Source: Rugalucina vietnamica (Eukaryota > Mollusca > Bivalvia > Lucinida > Lucinidae). From it: a stretch of DNA of 64,000 nt. The stretch covers positions 54,896,761 to 54,960,760 of the forward strand of contig OZ024869.1 in NCBI GenBank assembly GCA_964017185.1. Direction: 5' to 3'. Made by a program: the position numbers and the translations under genes. Below are positions 31,604-42,299 of this stretch, one piece after another. Below the pieces are notes generated by a model. The model did no database searches, had not been told where the DNA came from, and worked only from the letters and a program-made list of their open reading frames with translations. Each line of letters starts with the position of its first letter. Positions within the stretch are counted from its first letter, which is position 1.

Positions 31604-32230
31604 CGAGGGTCATTCAATAAGTAATGCAATATTGACTATAAGTTTTTGTTTGAACACATTATTAAAGTTTGATTTAGTTTTCTTTAAATATAAATTCAAT
31701 TTGCCCTCTGCGAGACAGTTCACCACCTAGTCACATGCTCAGTCACCTGTTGCCTAGCAACAATAGAACACTGGGAAAAAGCACTTGGCAACGCCTTTTA
31801 AAACCGTTACCATGGTAAACATGAAAAACAAATTCAACGTATTCACTTTATTCCTCACACCGAACTTAAAACCGTTGTGTTTAGTGTTCAAGATAATGTA
31901 ATCTGATTGATATATGTTAAATGACACACAATGAAAGTTGAAAAATTGACTAAAATTTATCGATCGAAGGGTGAAAAATGGGGGTAGAGATACAATTTCT
32001 GCTATAATTTGACATGTAGTTTGTTTAATCAAACATTTATATGCCTATTTGATTCTGCCAGTGACGCTTTGTAAACTACTTGCTATAAAATGCAATTATC
32101 AGATAACATATTTTGTTGCCTAGCAAACAAAATCTATGTAAAATGCATAAAACCGAAATTGCACAGGTTCTGGCATTGCTAAGCAACAGTTGACACGCAT
32201 GGGGCTGTATGAACGTTGCAATTGCCTAGA
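31604..32230. mobile_element. Mariner-type MITE with only one end identified
   Basis: CGAGGGTCATTCAATAAGTAATG after TA is the same TIR class as the complete element at 55675. It sits in a T repeat whose intact form reads CAATATACATG. The inverted right end was not found, so the element is truncated or rearranged. It carries GTTGCCTAGCAAC (31749-31761) and two similar words (32115, 32175). No transposase. Confidence 0.5.
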
Positions 32231-32239
32231 AAGTTCTGG

Positions 32240-32577
32240 TTAAGGTGGCATTACACAAACATGTAAATAGATAGCTATTTATAACACCAGCAAAGCAACA
32301 ATGCCTGTCACATGATTTTTTTTTTTATAATTTAACGTCAGCACTATTGTGTTTTCGTCCTTTCGTTCTTTCTTTTTACTGTGAGGGAGGAGGTTGAAAC
32401 GTGCATTTGAAATTAAATCGGGTTGAAAGTTGATCGGGTATGAAAGCCCATGCCGAGTCGAGCAGCTGGGCTTACACTTTTTTTTAACAAAAATACTTGA
32501 AATACTTTATAAACTGATAGATTTCTTCTGAAACTTTAAATTGTATGGTCACTTTTGTTTGTGTAATGCCACCTTAA
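32240..32577. mobile_element. ~330-bp MITE bounded by TTAA
   Basis: TTAAGGTGGCATTACACAAAC and its inverse TTTGTGTAATGCCACCTTAA delimit it. The inverted match continues six bases beyond each TTAA (TTCTGG/CCAGAA), so either TTAA is the target duplication or the TIR is longer. Non-coding. Confidence 0.7.
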
Positions 32578-33000
32578 CCAGAAACAAAAATGCAACCTTG
32601 TATGCTTGGATTGTATTGTTTTGTATGAAGGAACTCCAGCCAAAAATATATGACTGTCCCAAAATTTTGTCACAAAGCAAACGGGTAATGACTACACATT
32701 CCCGTGCACAAGATATGGCAAAGAATCCCCCAAAATCTACAAAACAAACTTAAGGGGTTTAATGTACATTTCCAACCATAGCATGGTCGCTGCATGTGGT
32801 TGTGCTAGATTGACTATCGGAGTGTGTACTTAGTACTTATGTGTGGAAGAAGAACGCAAGTGCCGGGAGAAAGAATTGCAGCAAGCTTGCTCTGTTTAAA
32901 CACGAATCGAATCAGACTTAGTCTTCATCTGTCTGAGGCTTCTAAGACTAATGGTTTGCTGGCATGGTCCTGAACCCATGTCAATCTGGCAAGCCTTTCA
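32578..33000. other. No recognised feature
   Basis: Non-coding and unmatched; a 70-codon plus frame straddles the MITE border. Confidence 0.35.
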
Positions 33001-33480
33001 TTCTAGAAGTAAACTACAAAGTATATATAAATGATGACCCTAAGATGACCTTAACCTACTTTGCAGCAAAGTCATCTTTGATAACTTAGTCATTTGCGCG
33101 GCAAAAATTAGTAAAATGTTGAATAATCTGGAAAACTTGCAGAAAATAGGAAAACAGACACAATATTTATGTTTATGAATAAGGACCCTGGGGTTGTATG
33201 TCTCAGTCCCGGGGCGATATACATGCATGATATATGATATGACAGGCCAGAGCCCTCAATGCTACGAACTTAATTGTTATAAATCCACCCATTCCAGGGA
33301 CGATTTTTAAGATTTTTTACCACATAGCTATATCACTGTGGTCATCTTGGTCATGTAAACTAGACAATTTATATAAACTTGGTTCCCCCTTCTTAAGGAT
33401 ACTACATATGAAATTTGGCTTTGTTTGGTCGAGGGGTGTCTGAGAAAATGAAGTTTTACATTTAATATGTAAATAAGATT
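33001..33480. repeat. T element fragments, two orientations
   Basis: 33001-33240 is plus-strand T (GATGACCCTAAGATGACCTT, AACTTGCAGAAAATAGG, CCCGGGGCGATATACATG). 33241-33480 is minus-strand T (GTGGTCATCTTGGTCATGT is the inverse of ACATGACCAAGATGGCC). Together they make an inverted pair. Confidence 0.55.
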
Positions 33481-33716
33481 TTGCCAAGAAAATACCTTGA
33501 ATTTTCATGTAACATCATAAACTAAGCTGTCTGTAGCTACCAGTTTTCAGGTCACAGGCTGCAAAACTTCTTGAAAAGTCGAATGTTTTTACTTTTTTCT
33601 ATTGAAAAGCCTGTGTGACCATGATTGACCTTGCGGCAAAATACATGTAAATAGAGTTATAATGGGAAACAGGGTGTCATTTAAAAAATCTTCTCGTTGA
33701 CATATTTCATACTCAG

Positions 33717-34640
33717 CTACTGCTCTGCTTCTCTGGTGCAATGGTGTACTGGCCGATAATGAGCTTGACCTCCCATTTTCACAGGTTTAGCCCTAATTGC
33801 CAAGGCATTACTATGGCTGATGTTACACCATGTAGCTACCTCTGCTGTACCATTTCGCAGTTCTCTACGTGGTAAAGTAAGTGTGATATTTGGTGAAGAA
33901 GTTTCAGGTGGACGTTGGTATTCTTCACCATCATCAGTGGCTTCTGAACTGCTCTTTTTGGTGCCATAAGCTGCATTGACTTCAGCAGATGAACTTGACC
34001 TTAATGCTTGGGTGGGTTGACTAAGTTGCCTCTCGTAGTACCTTGCCCTTCTAGCCGTTCGTTCTTCCGAAGCCACTTCTGCCTGGTGCAGTTTATTATC
34101 AGCTTCCCCTAATGTCTGTTTTCTATTATTCTTCTAAGCGATGTAAAACTTGAAGTCAACCTCCCAATCAGTATTGATGAGCCTTGTCTCATGAGTGTCT
34201 TTAAATGTTCCATACTGGCTTCTTCACTAGGCTTTCCTCTGGGTTTCGAGGCAATATAAAACAGTTTGTCAACTTATTCCAGGGAACGGTCAGTATTGTG
34301 TTGTGATTTCCACATTTTGTTAATTAAGCTCTGTCTGCTTTGGGATTCTAGCCCCGTTCCATATTATCATAGTCTCTTCTGCTATAGTAGTTGCCAAGTC
34401 ATATGTCTTTGTTAGGGGCTGCTCTATGTGAAGAGCACTGTATCTTTGTAATACAGTTGATTAACAGAGATAGAATGTACAATGACCTCTTCACATGCTT
34501 GTGATTGACTTCCCGATCGTAGATATTGAGGTCCATGGGGGTATTTCCCTGGCTTCTCGGGCTGTTTCTCCTTTGGGTGGCTGGGCATGTTGTATGTTTC
34601 AACTTCAACTGTTGATTGTCACTGGCATTTATTTTCACAG
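33717..34640 (-). pseudogene. Broken unrecognised reading frame
   Basis: Several minus-strand segments look coding but are out of frame with each other. 34399-34638 begins MKINASDNQQLKLK. About 34130-34260 reads PRGKPSEEASMEHLKTL and GSSILIGRLTSSFTSLRRI. 33717-34076 starts only at a GTG and has ARRARYYERQL, a polar Ser/Glu-rich stretch, then NITLTLPRRELRNGTAEVA and ISHSNALAI. Basic, low-complexity and helical composition suggests a transposon-encoded or DNA-binding protein. I cannot name the family. Stops and frameshifts make it a pseudogene, or alternatively exons of a spliced gene. Confidence 0.35.
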
Positions 34641-34759
34641 CATTTACAAGTTTTTTTATCTATTCTTCAAGACAGCTGAAACAGAAAATGGTTTCAGGTA
34701 ATATTCAATTAATGCTATAATGCACACACATGTAGATCAAAATTTCAAAAAGGCTGAAA

Positions 34760-35525
34760 AATGGCAAAAACAACATGGTTTTACATTTTATAGGAACGTT
34801 AAAACAGATAAATATTTTGCCGGTATGGTGGGGGGAGGGTCTGAACATTTCGGATTTGGCTGAAATTTGGTATGTACACTTTACAAGATAGAGAACAGTT
34901 GGTATAATAATCAGGTTGATCAGAGAAAAAATCCAAAATATGAAACACCATATAGTAATTTGATATTTTTCAAGGGTAAAGCCTAAGATATGTATCACTT
35001 TTAAGATCAAATTTTATCACATATTGGATATGATCAATTTGTGAAGATATTTTTGTTTCCAATTTTGGTACAAATAATTAAGACTTGTTACTATAAATAG
35101 ATATGCAAATCATATAATTTGCATATTTGAATTTAAATTCAAAGAACACTGATACCGCTTTTATTTGATACCAATTTTGTTGATCTTTAATGCATAGAAC
35201 CTGAGATATGATTAATTTACTGCGTTCATGCACTACAGGACAGGCGGCCATTTTGATTTTTGGCGGCTATCTTGAAAATGGCCGAATTTTAGGTAGCTAG
35301 GGATCAGATTTTGATGTACCTTATGTGAAGAACATATGTTGTAAATTTTATGTTTGTATCATCAAGTGAAGTATTTCCTCAAATTTACTCACTGAGCAGA
35401 TCCGCTAAAACACACAATTTTACCTTCATTTGAGTATTCAAGGTCAAGGATTTTGTTTAACTTGGCCAAAATGACATTAGCCAAAATCTCAATTTCGCGT
35501 CCGCAGGACCATTGGTCCGTTTTTC
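34760..35525 (+). repeat. T element 3' end
   Basis: CTGAAATTTGGTATGTACAC, GGCGGCCATTTTGATTTTTGG and a terminal GCAGGACCATTGGTCCG match the right end of the T element at 22280-22330. The 101-codon minus frame is incidental. Confidence 0.6.
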
Positions 35526-35548
35526 ATGATACATGTGTTGTAATATAT

Positions 35549-36340
35549 ACTTAAACGCAAAAGTAACGCAACGATTTACATCCTCATTTTCTTCTACATA
35601 GCCCATGTAAGGATATTTTTGAAAGTTTATTTTATGTCACTACACAATTAGTAATGATTTGCAACAAACGGAATTTGATCGCATGTTTTCGTGACGTTTG
35701 TGTTTTTTAACAACTTGCGTCTAAAACATGGATGTTTATTTCGATTTAAAAACAAACAGTATCAATCGATAGCCAGGTGTCTGTACAAGCAGAAAACAAC
35801 AAAAACGTTTGGAAAATATTGTTTAGCAGCACTCTTAGTTGAAGCGTTTCTTTCTTGACGTTAGCTTATTTTTTCAAACAGCCATTACATACTCATTATG
35901 CTCGGCTAAGACACGATCTTTTTGCCATTTGTGCAATGTACTGAGGGCTACATTATGTCATTAAAAGATTTTCGATTATTGATATTCATTTGCCCATTTA
36001 CAGTCAAATACGTCCAAACTTAAACGCGCTCCGCATACGTGATAAACGTCGACCAAGGCATAAAATTTCCATTTTTGCGTTTGTTGTCCTTTTTGCTTTT
36101 GAAAACAAACATTGGTTTGAAATTTCATTTTCGGATACAATGTAAGGTATTGTACCTCTGTGACTTTTTAAAAAATGGTTACTTTGAAGTTTTGACGTTT
36201 TCTGGGCAACCATAAGCTGCAGCGTTCTGATTTTCATAACGTATGCAAGGCAAAGGGCTGGACTCGTCAATCGTAATATCACCGAGTCAATAAGACGAAA
36301 TTTGCATTTTATAAGTGTTGCGAAACTTTTGCGTTTAAGT
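35549..36340. mobile_element. 792-bp TIR element (K family), copy 1
   Basis: ACTTAAACGCAAAAGTAACGC and the inverse close the element, inside an ATAT context compatible with a TA or TATA target. The second copy at 53489 shares nearly all internal sequence. No transposase is seen (the 118-codon minus frame at 36004 is not conserved as a frame in the second copy). Confidence 0.8.
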
Positions 36341-36384
36341 ATATTTTCAGTTTGCATCATTATTAAACCGCAAAGGATTCAATG

Positions 36385-36700
36385 GCAATAACGCTGTCTG
36401 GTCTATCATCTATCTTTTTACAGTTTCATTCAATTTGCTTTTAGAGGAGCTCGGTGTTATTTTACACACTTGCTAGCATTCGCACAGGTGCTCTGGAAGA
36501 GGCCCTCTGTCTTTAGGCTTCGCGTAACTTATGTTCGGTGCCTCCTTTCTGTTCCTTCAGACCCTTCTTTGTTTGTTTGCTGCCCAGTTCTTATAGTTTA
36601 AAAAAATCCAATAGTTGTACCTTCAAATGTGTCGATCCAACCTGCTTCAACCCCTGCAATAACTGGTTCTGGAATAAAGGAAAGGACAAGGAAAAATGAG
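36385..36700 (-). pseudogene. Degenerate coding copy A
   Basis: The minus strand reads LKQVGSTHLKVQLLDF then ELGSKQTKKGLKEQKG and aligns with the larger copy at 39090-39665 (LKQVGSTHLKVNKWKG, NWAANRDGM). Conservation between the copies is at protein as well as DNA level, with frame breaks in both. Function unknown. Confidence 0.4.
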
Positions 36701-36850
36701 AGGCGGTCAAAATCATATTTATTGAGTTAATGATGTCATGTGTGTATTCAAGCTCAGTGTTATTGTTTACCTTGGCCAAAATGATCTTAGAAATGTCATT
36801 TGAATGACAAATATTAGGTGGGCGTTCCCAAGACCATTGATCCTCTTGTG
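36701..36850 (+). repeat. T element 3' end, short
   Basis: TTTACCTTGGCCAAAATGAT, GGTGGGCGTTCCCAAGACC and ATTGATCCTCTTG parallel the T terminus at 22290-22330. Confidence 0.5.
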
Positions 36851-36895
36851 CACGGTACCAGTATTACTTTTTTTTCTTAGCTTGCATCATTAGTG

Positions 36896-36965
36896 TGAAG
36901 CGCGGTGCCGTAGTGGTAGAGCACCTGACTCCGAATCGAGAGGTTCGGGTTTTGATTCTTACTGA
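36896..36965 (+). mobile_element. tRNA-like SINE head
   Basis: GCGCGGTGCCGTAGTGGTAGAGC is A-box-like and GGTTCGGGTTTTGATTC is B-box-like, about 40 bp apart. CCGAAT in the anticodon-like position and weak arms argue against a functional tRNA. No clear SINE body follows. Confidence 0.5.
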
Positions 36966-37530
36966 CGTGTTGTATTCTCGAGATAAAACACATTTACTCC
37001 CTTGAGTACTGTTTAATACCCAGGAAGCCATGGCTCCAGATTTTGTAAATTTTTGGATATGTAAATAATGCATTATTTTAATTATACGCCGTGTTTGTTA
37101 ATGCTGGATTTTGCACACTGTACGCTTCGTCAGAACAAGATTGTCCCCATGTCAAGGAAGAGTATGTTGGAACGATCTGTTATAAACAAAAGGTGGAGAC
37201 TTGGCATCAAACACTGACATTTCTGGAAAGAACAAAAATGTTAAGAAAGTATAGCAAAATTTCAATGTTTAACATTTTGAAAACAAGTTTGTCTTTAAAA
37301 ATGTCTAATGCCTTCATCTCAAATGGTGTGATAATAATGATTTATCAATCTATTGTCTAAAGTTTTTTTTATAACTTTTGATTGAAAATACTGAAACTGA
37401 GTACTTTTAGACAAGATTAAAAAAAAGTGTCGGAAATAACTTTTTCAAACTATTGACATCTTAATTTTCATATTCAGTATCTAACTAACTGTCGATTTTG
37501 AATCCGTAAAAGTCCTAATTGTTTCCGCCG
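36966..37530. other. No recognised gene
   Basis: An 89-codon plus frame (37091-37360) is the only long frame; no domain is recognised. Confidence 0.35.
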
Positions 37531-37990
37531 TAATGCCTAGGTCACACTAGCACTTACGTTCGCTGCGGACGCTGCGGATAGGGCTTCCGTATTTGTCCGT
37601 CCTGTCTGTAACGATTCGTATCATATCCGTTAAGTCCGTATCTTTACGTGCATTATGGACAGGGCCCGGAAGATCCGCAGCCAAGCTTTGACAATTGTCA
37701 AAAATCAGGCACGGATGAAAAATCCGTAATTGTAGGTAATATATTTCAAATATATCCGTATCTAATCGGTATCAAAAACCGTATCTATTGCGTAACTAAA
37801 CGTATCTTGTCGTAAGCATTTGTTACGGATCGATACTGTTTCATGTGTGCTGTTTCGTTCGGTTTCAGTCTTTGTCTGCGTGCAGTTATGTAATGTAGAG
37901 TATACCGCTTACTCACCGAATCGCTCGTGCGTCCAATGCTCACAAATATGCACGTTCTTTCAATGCATTCCTTTTGACAGTATGAAAAAT

Positions 37991-38149
37991 ATGGATTCCT
38001 CAGAAGGAGATTTTGCATTGCTTTTACTAGCTGAGGAGCAGGCTGCAAGATCTAAGAAAAATAGGAGAACCAACAAACGAAGAAGCAAACACACAAATGT
38101 TACTCAAATAATAGTTATTTCCGTTGCTTTACGACTATCACTCGATTGA
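37991..38149 (+). pseudogene. Possible Harbinger transposase N-terminus
   Basis: The frame begins MDSSEGDFALLLLAEEQAAR and continues with a basic KKNRRTNKRRSK stretch. Acidic/Leu-rich starts followed by an Arg/Lys run are common at the N-terminus of HARBI1-like transposases, where a WVHP motif follows. Here the frame ends before any such motif, running into the ATCGAT tract. An upstream in-frame extension to 37820 exists. Call is by resemblance and position only. Confidence 0.3.
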
Positions 38150-38395
38150 TCAATCACTCGATCGATTCGTCAAGATATCAATCAATTGATCGATCGCAAA
38201 CAATCAATCACTCGATAGATCGATCGAAGGAACAATCACTCAATCGATCAATCACCCGATTGGTCTAGAACTTTTGATCAATTAATCACTCGATCAATCA
38301 ACTGATCAATCAATCGATCAACCAGTCTATCGATCGACCGAGAGATCGCTCGCGATCGAGTAATCAATGGACCGATTAATCGATCAAAGCATATT
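38140..38395. repeat. ATCGATCAATCACTCG-type palindromic tract
   Basis: About 250 bp of irregular repeats of ATCGATCAATCACTCGATCG and relatives, almost every word self-complementary. It lies in the middle of the Harbinger-type element and replaces the expected coding core. Confidence 0.8.
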
Positions 38396-39089
38396 ATGTT
38401 CTATAATTTCTTCGCGTATAGATACGGATGTTCCGTATCGAAATTTTGACTTTTTCAAAATATGGGCGCGGATTCTACGGACCCTGCGGATACAACACGT
38501 TCAGCTACGGTCATATACGCATACGATACGAATTGTTACGGATATAACGGATATATACGTAAGACTTGTCCGCAGCGTCCGTCGCATCCGTATGTGTAGT
38601 GTGACTGCACTTTGACAATAAACAGCGGTTACTTACATCACATTGCACCGTTTTATACGCAAGAGAGCGTAACAAATGCGTATCTGAAGGTGCATGTTCG
38701 TGTCTAAACGTAACAGATGATATCGAAAGGTATGTAGACGCGTTACTTTCCGTATGTATCCGAATATATACGTAACTATAGCGTATGTATTCGTATTAAT
38801 AAGTTATTATATTTACGTAAATTCATAAAGAACAGTTAGCCCCGCCCACAAATTTCTACGGATTGCTACGTATAGTATCCGCAACTATCCGCAGCGTATG
38901 TAATTGCTAGTGTGACCTAGACATAAATGACATCGAACATGTCGAATAGGAACAATTGTGTCGAAATATTTATTGACTGGGATTAGTTCTAACCAGATGT
39001 CTTTGCCTTCTTTTACACAAATCATTATGCTAAACTTTTGACGAAGAGTATATTTACATACTTGTAAATTTGGTGCATGCGAATTGAGC

Positions 39090-39665
39090 TTTAGTTTCAT
39101 TCAATTTGCTTTAAGAGGAGCTCGGTGTTATTGTTTCTTATACATTCCATGCCTCCTTTCTTTAGATACCACGTTTCACTTCAGACCATTCCATCTCTAT
39201 TTGCTGCCCAGTTCTTATACTTAATGAGAAAACCTTTCCACTTATTTACCTTCAAATGTGTCAATCCAACCTGCTTCAACTCATGCATTAAGCGTTTTGC
39301 ATTTCTCCTTTATTTCTTATTATCCGCTTGAGATGTCGCCGAGTCGACGTCAGAACCTCTGCAACCAGTTTTCTTATTGTTGCTGGCTCGACACCCTTCT
39401 AACTGGTTTTGCATGTTTTAGGTTAGATGCAATGTAAGAAGTCATTAAGATTCGCGTGTCCCCTTTCTGGGTATTTGGTTTGGATATATCTGGCCCCATT
39501 GCTTCATCAGCCATTTGACTTACTGTTTTGTCATCCGCCTTTTCACTCTCATGTTCAGTCTCAGTCTCACCCATGTTCAGTCTCAGTCTCACCCTCATTC
39601 TCTCCCGCATTTTCACCCACAATCTCACCTTCATGTTCACCATCAATTTCATTAGTTTCTCTGAT
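39090..39665 (-). pseudogene. Degenerate coding copy B with acidic linker
   Basis: On the minus strand, an acidic repeat-rich segment (INEIDGEHEGEI, then ETETEHESEKADDK) precedes QMADEAMGPDISKP, a gap, and KRLMHELKQVGSTHLKV with KNWAANRDGM. The last part is shared with 36385-36700. TGTTCAGTCTCAGTCTCACC is duplicated in the acidic stretch. Stops break the frame. It is directly followed by the retroelement at 39681. The family is not recognised. Confidence 0.4.
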
Positions 39666-39680
39666 CTCTGATGTCATTGA

Positions 39681-41598
39681 GAGGTACAAGTAGGCAAAGA
39701 TCAGGAAAAGACGCAATCAGAAAGAGATTCCCACTCCAAAAACCGAGGTGGGAAAAAACCAAACTAACAATCAGGCACTTATACCATGAAACATATCGTA
39801 AGCCGAATGAGCAGCTATTTTCCCAATAGGTGGCCACTCAGTTACCTTAACTTAATTAAAAATATGAAAACATACATAAGGCGCCAACAGCACAAAAAAA
39901 TTTTAAACACCAAGACATAAAACAAAAAGAACCACCACAGAAGTATCGCCTTGGAACGATCAGTAACACAAAGTTACTGGCGGGCTTAAACCGATTTTAC
40001 AGGATCCTAACCTCGCCCTCAGCTTCTACAGTGGTTCATTTATACACAGATATAAACAAGAAACAAGGTAAATCATGATACGAAAATATATAGTATAGGT
40101 ACCAACATGTAACATGTATGACGGAAAGCAGGGTGAGCAGCTATTGAAGGTGGTCACAGTGCTAGCTTGGACAAAAAAAAGTAAAATGCAGAGGGCTAAG
40201 TGAACAGCCAAATTAAATTCGGGTGGGCACAAAGTCATGCAACATGAAACTCATAATAAGAATAAATTGGATAAATGTGAACCACAACAGCAGTACCGCA
40301 TTGGAACGGTCAGTTATAAATAACTGGGGGGCTTAAACCGGTTTTACAGGATCCTAACCTCACCCTCAGCTTCTGCAGTGGTTCATAACATTTAGTAAGT
40401 TCTTCGGTCCTCGAGGTGAATCTCTAACTAGTCAATGAATCATCAAGAACAAACAAATAAATCATGATAAACATCCTGATGAATCAAAAACAAGGACTCA
40501 CAGATTGAGTAAGCTGCCCGACGATGGAGATCCCTGGGCGCCGAATAACCTACTAACTCCGGAGCAAAAGAAAAACACCAGTTGGACCCCGGTGGGCCAA
40601 GCAACAGACAAGAAGCTCCGGCCCCAACCAACTAAATTGAATAGCTTTAAGTCGGGGCCATCATAGAGTCTGACGCCCGACCCACCGGCGTGCAATTAAA
40701 GAAGGCAGCATAGTTATCAACCATGATTGGGTTAAAAACTAAGCATGCAGACTGTCACATAACATTCAAGTTATAACCTATACGTCTGTAACGTGTTATG
40801 ATTTTTCTGAACTGAAAGGAAAAATCATTAATTCCTATAAGTTTCTTTTTGTAAACTAAGTCACCATAAAATTCAGGTTCCGAAAGGCCTTCACTTCAAA
40901 GCGTCTTTAATCCAACATTATATTTGGAAATCAATTCATAGTGTCTACGATAAAATTTAGAAAAGGTTTTTCGAAGTTTATGATACCGATAGCCCTGTTG
41001 GAGTAGTCATTCAGAAGGCATGTAGGGCCCCCTTTGTATGACATGACTGTCTACAATCATAGCAAACTGCTTCTTTTGACCGTCCTTTCTAATATGACCT
41101 TTTTGCGTGCAATCCCCACACTCCTTATTTTCTAAAGCAAACTTTGCTTTAGTTATAGTTATCAACCATGATTGGGTTAAAAACTAAGCATGCAGACTGT
41201 CGCATAACATTCAAGTTATAACCTATACGTCTGTAACGTGTTATGATTTTTCTGAACTGAAAAGAAAAATCATTAATTCCTATAAGTTTCTTAAATTTGT
41301 AAACTAAGTCACCATAAAATTCAGGTTCCGAAAGGCCTTCACTTAAAAGCGTCTTTAATCCAACATTATATTTGGAAATCAATTCATAGTGTCTACGATA
41401 AAATTTAGAAAAGGTTTTTCGAAGTTTATGATACCGATAGCCCTGTTGGAGTAGTCATTCAGAAGGCATGTAGGGCCCCCTTTGTATGACATGACTGTCT
41501 ACAATCATAGCAAACTGCTTCTTTTGACCGTCCGTTCTAATATGACCTTTTTGCGTGCAATCCCCACACTCCTTATTTTCTAAAGCAAACTTTGCTTC
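39681..41598 (-). mobile_element. Uncharacterised retroelement, 5'-truncated
   Basis: Read on the minus strand: coding remnant (about 41598-40647), a ~950-bp 3' UTR with two ~330-bp repeats, and the common 3' end CCTACTTGTACCTC at 39681. Seven or more other copies in the window share this exact 3' end but start at different internal points, the signature of target-primed reverse transcription. The UTR repeats carry GGATCCTGTAAAACCG and ATTTATTTGTTTGTTC. No reverse transcriptase domain remains, so class (LINE or Penelope-like) is open. Confidence 0.65.
40647..41598 (-). pseudogene. C-terminal region of the retroelement ORF, duplicated
   Basis: The minus strand encodes, in pieces, ENKECGDCTQKGHIRKDGQ, LLQQGYRYHKLRKTFSKFY, GLKTLLSEGLSEPEFYGD, FRKIITRYRRIGYNLNVM, QSACLVFNPIMVDNY and CTPVGRASDSMMAPT-stop. 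I recall this C-terminal sequence pattern from hypothetical retroelement proteins of bivalves and corals, without an assigned function. A CxxC...H (CGDCTQKGH) pattern looks like a small zinc knuckle. The 445-bp coding segment is duplicated in tandem (40711-41155, 41156-41598). A stop after YMPSE and frameshifts make it non-functional. Confidence 0.6.
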
Positions 41599-41934
41599 TT
41601 GTGATATACGGAAGCGGTGATTGTCACCAAATCAAGTTTATGGGGAGTGGTATGTCAGTGGTATGTCTTTTGGGGAGTGGTATGTCTACAAATCTATCAC
41701 CTGTCTTAAAGTTAATAAGTTTGACATTTGGGTCATTTCATAGCATTTGCCATTTCTACTCCCTTTTTTCAGGTACTTGTTTATTTCCGCGTTTGAAAAC
41801 GACAGAGGAACATTTCTGATGAAAGCCTAGTCGTCTTACATCCCTCAAAGTCTGGATTTACATGTAAATGGGTGTTTATCTTTTAATTCAATGTACATCC
41901 CCTTGAGTGTAATATCATGCATAGGTAAAAATAA

Positions 41935-42299
41935 ATAAGTACAAATAGGCAATGATCAGGAAATGGCGCAATCAGAAAGAAATTCCCACTCCATAAACCG
42001 AGGGGTGGGAAAAAACTAAAATGACACTTAAGTACTTATACCATGAAGACATGTCGTAGGCCGAGTGAGCAGCTATTCCCCAATAGGCGGCCACTCAGTT
42101 ACCCGAACTTAACAAAAATATGAAAACGTACATAAGGCTCAAACAGCTCAAACATTCGACTCCAAAACACAAAATAATTAGAACTACAACAGAAGTATCG
42201 CCTTGGAACGACCAGTAATATAAAATTACGGGGGGGGGGGGACTTAAACTAGTTTTATAGGCGCCTAACCTCGCCCTCAGCGAGTAAGGTAAGTTTACC
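41935..42299 (-). mobile_element. Retroelement 3'-tail copy (P1)
   Basis: It shares the 3' end (plus strand AAGTACAAATAGGCAATGATC) and extends through ACCGAGGGGTGGG, CAATAGGCGGCCACTCAG and a run of G to CTAACCTCGCCCTCAGC. At 42300 it joins a different, coding-like sequence. Confidence 0.75.

Larger units (their letters stand above)
37534..38923. mobile_element. 1390-bp Harbinger-type element
   Basis: The ends TGCCTAGGTCACACTAGCA and TGCTAGTGTGACCTAGACA are inverted with one mismatch and flanked by TAA (37531-37533, 38924-38926), the 3-bp TWA duplication of PIF/Harbinger elements. Both flanking ~300-bp zones are dense in TCCGTA/TACGGA and GCAGCGTCCG words in both orientations. The centre holds a possible transposase start (37991) and an ATCGAT-rich tract (38140). 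Confidence 0.75.

Noticed and set aside
36896..36960. Possible tRNA gene with anticodon-like CCGAA
   Set aside because: Acceptor ends do not pair and the B-box region has an extra TT; treated as a tRNA-derived repeat.
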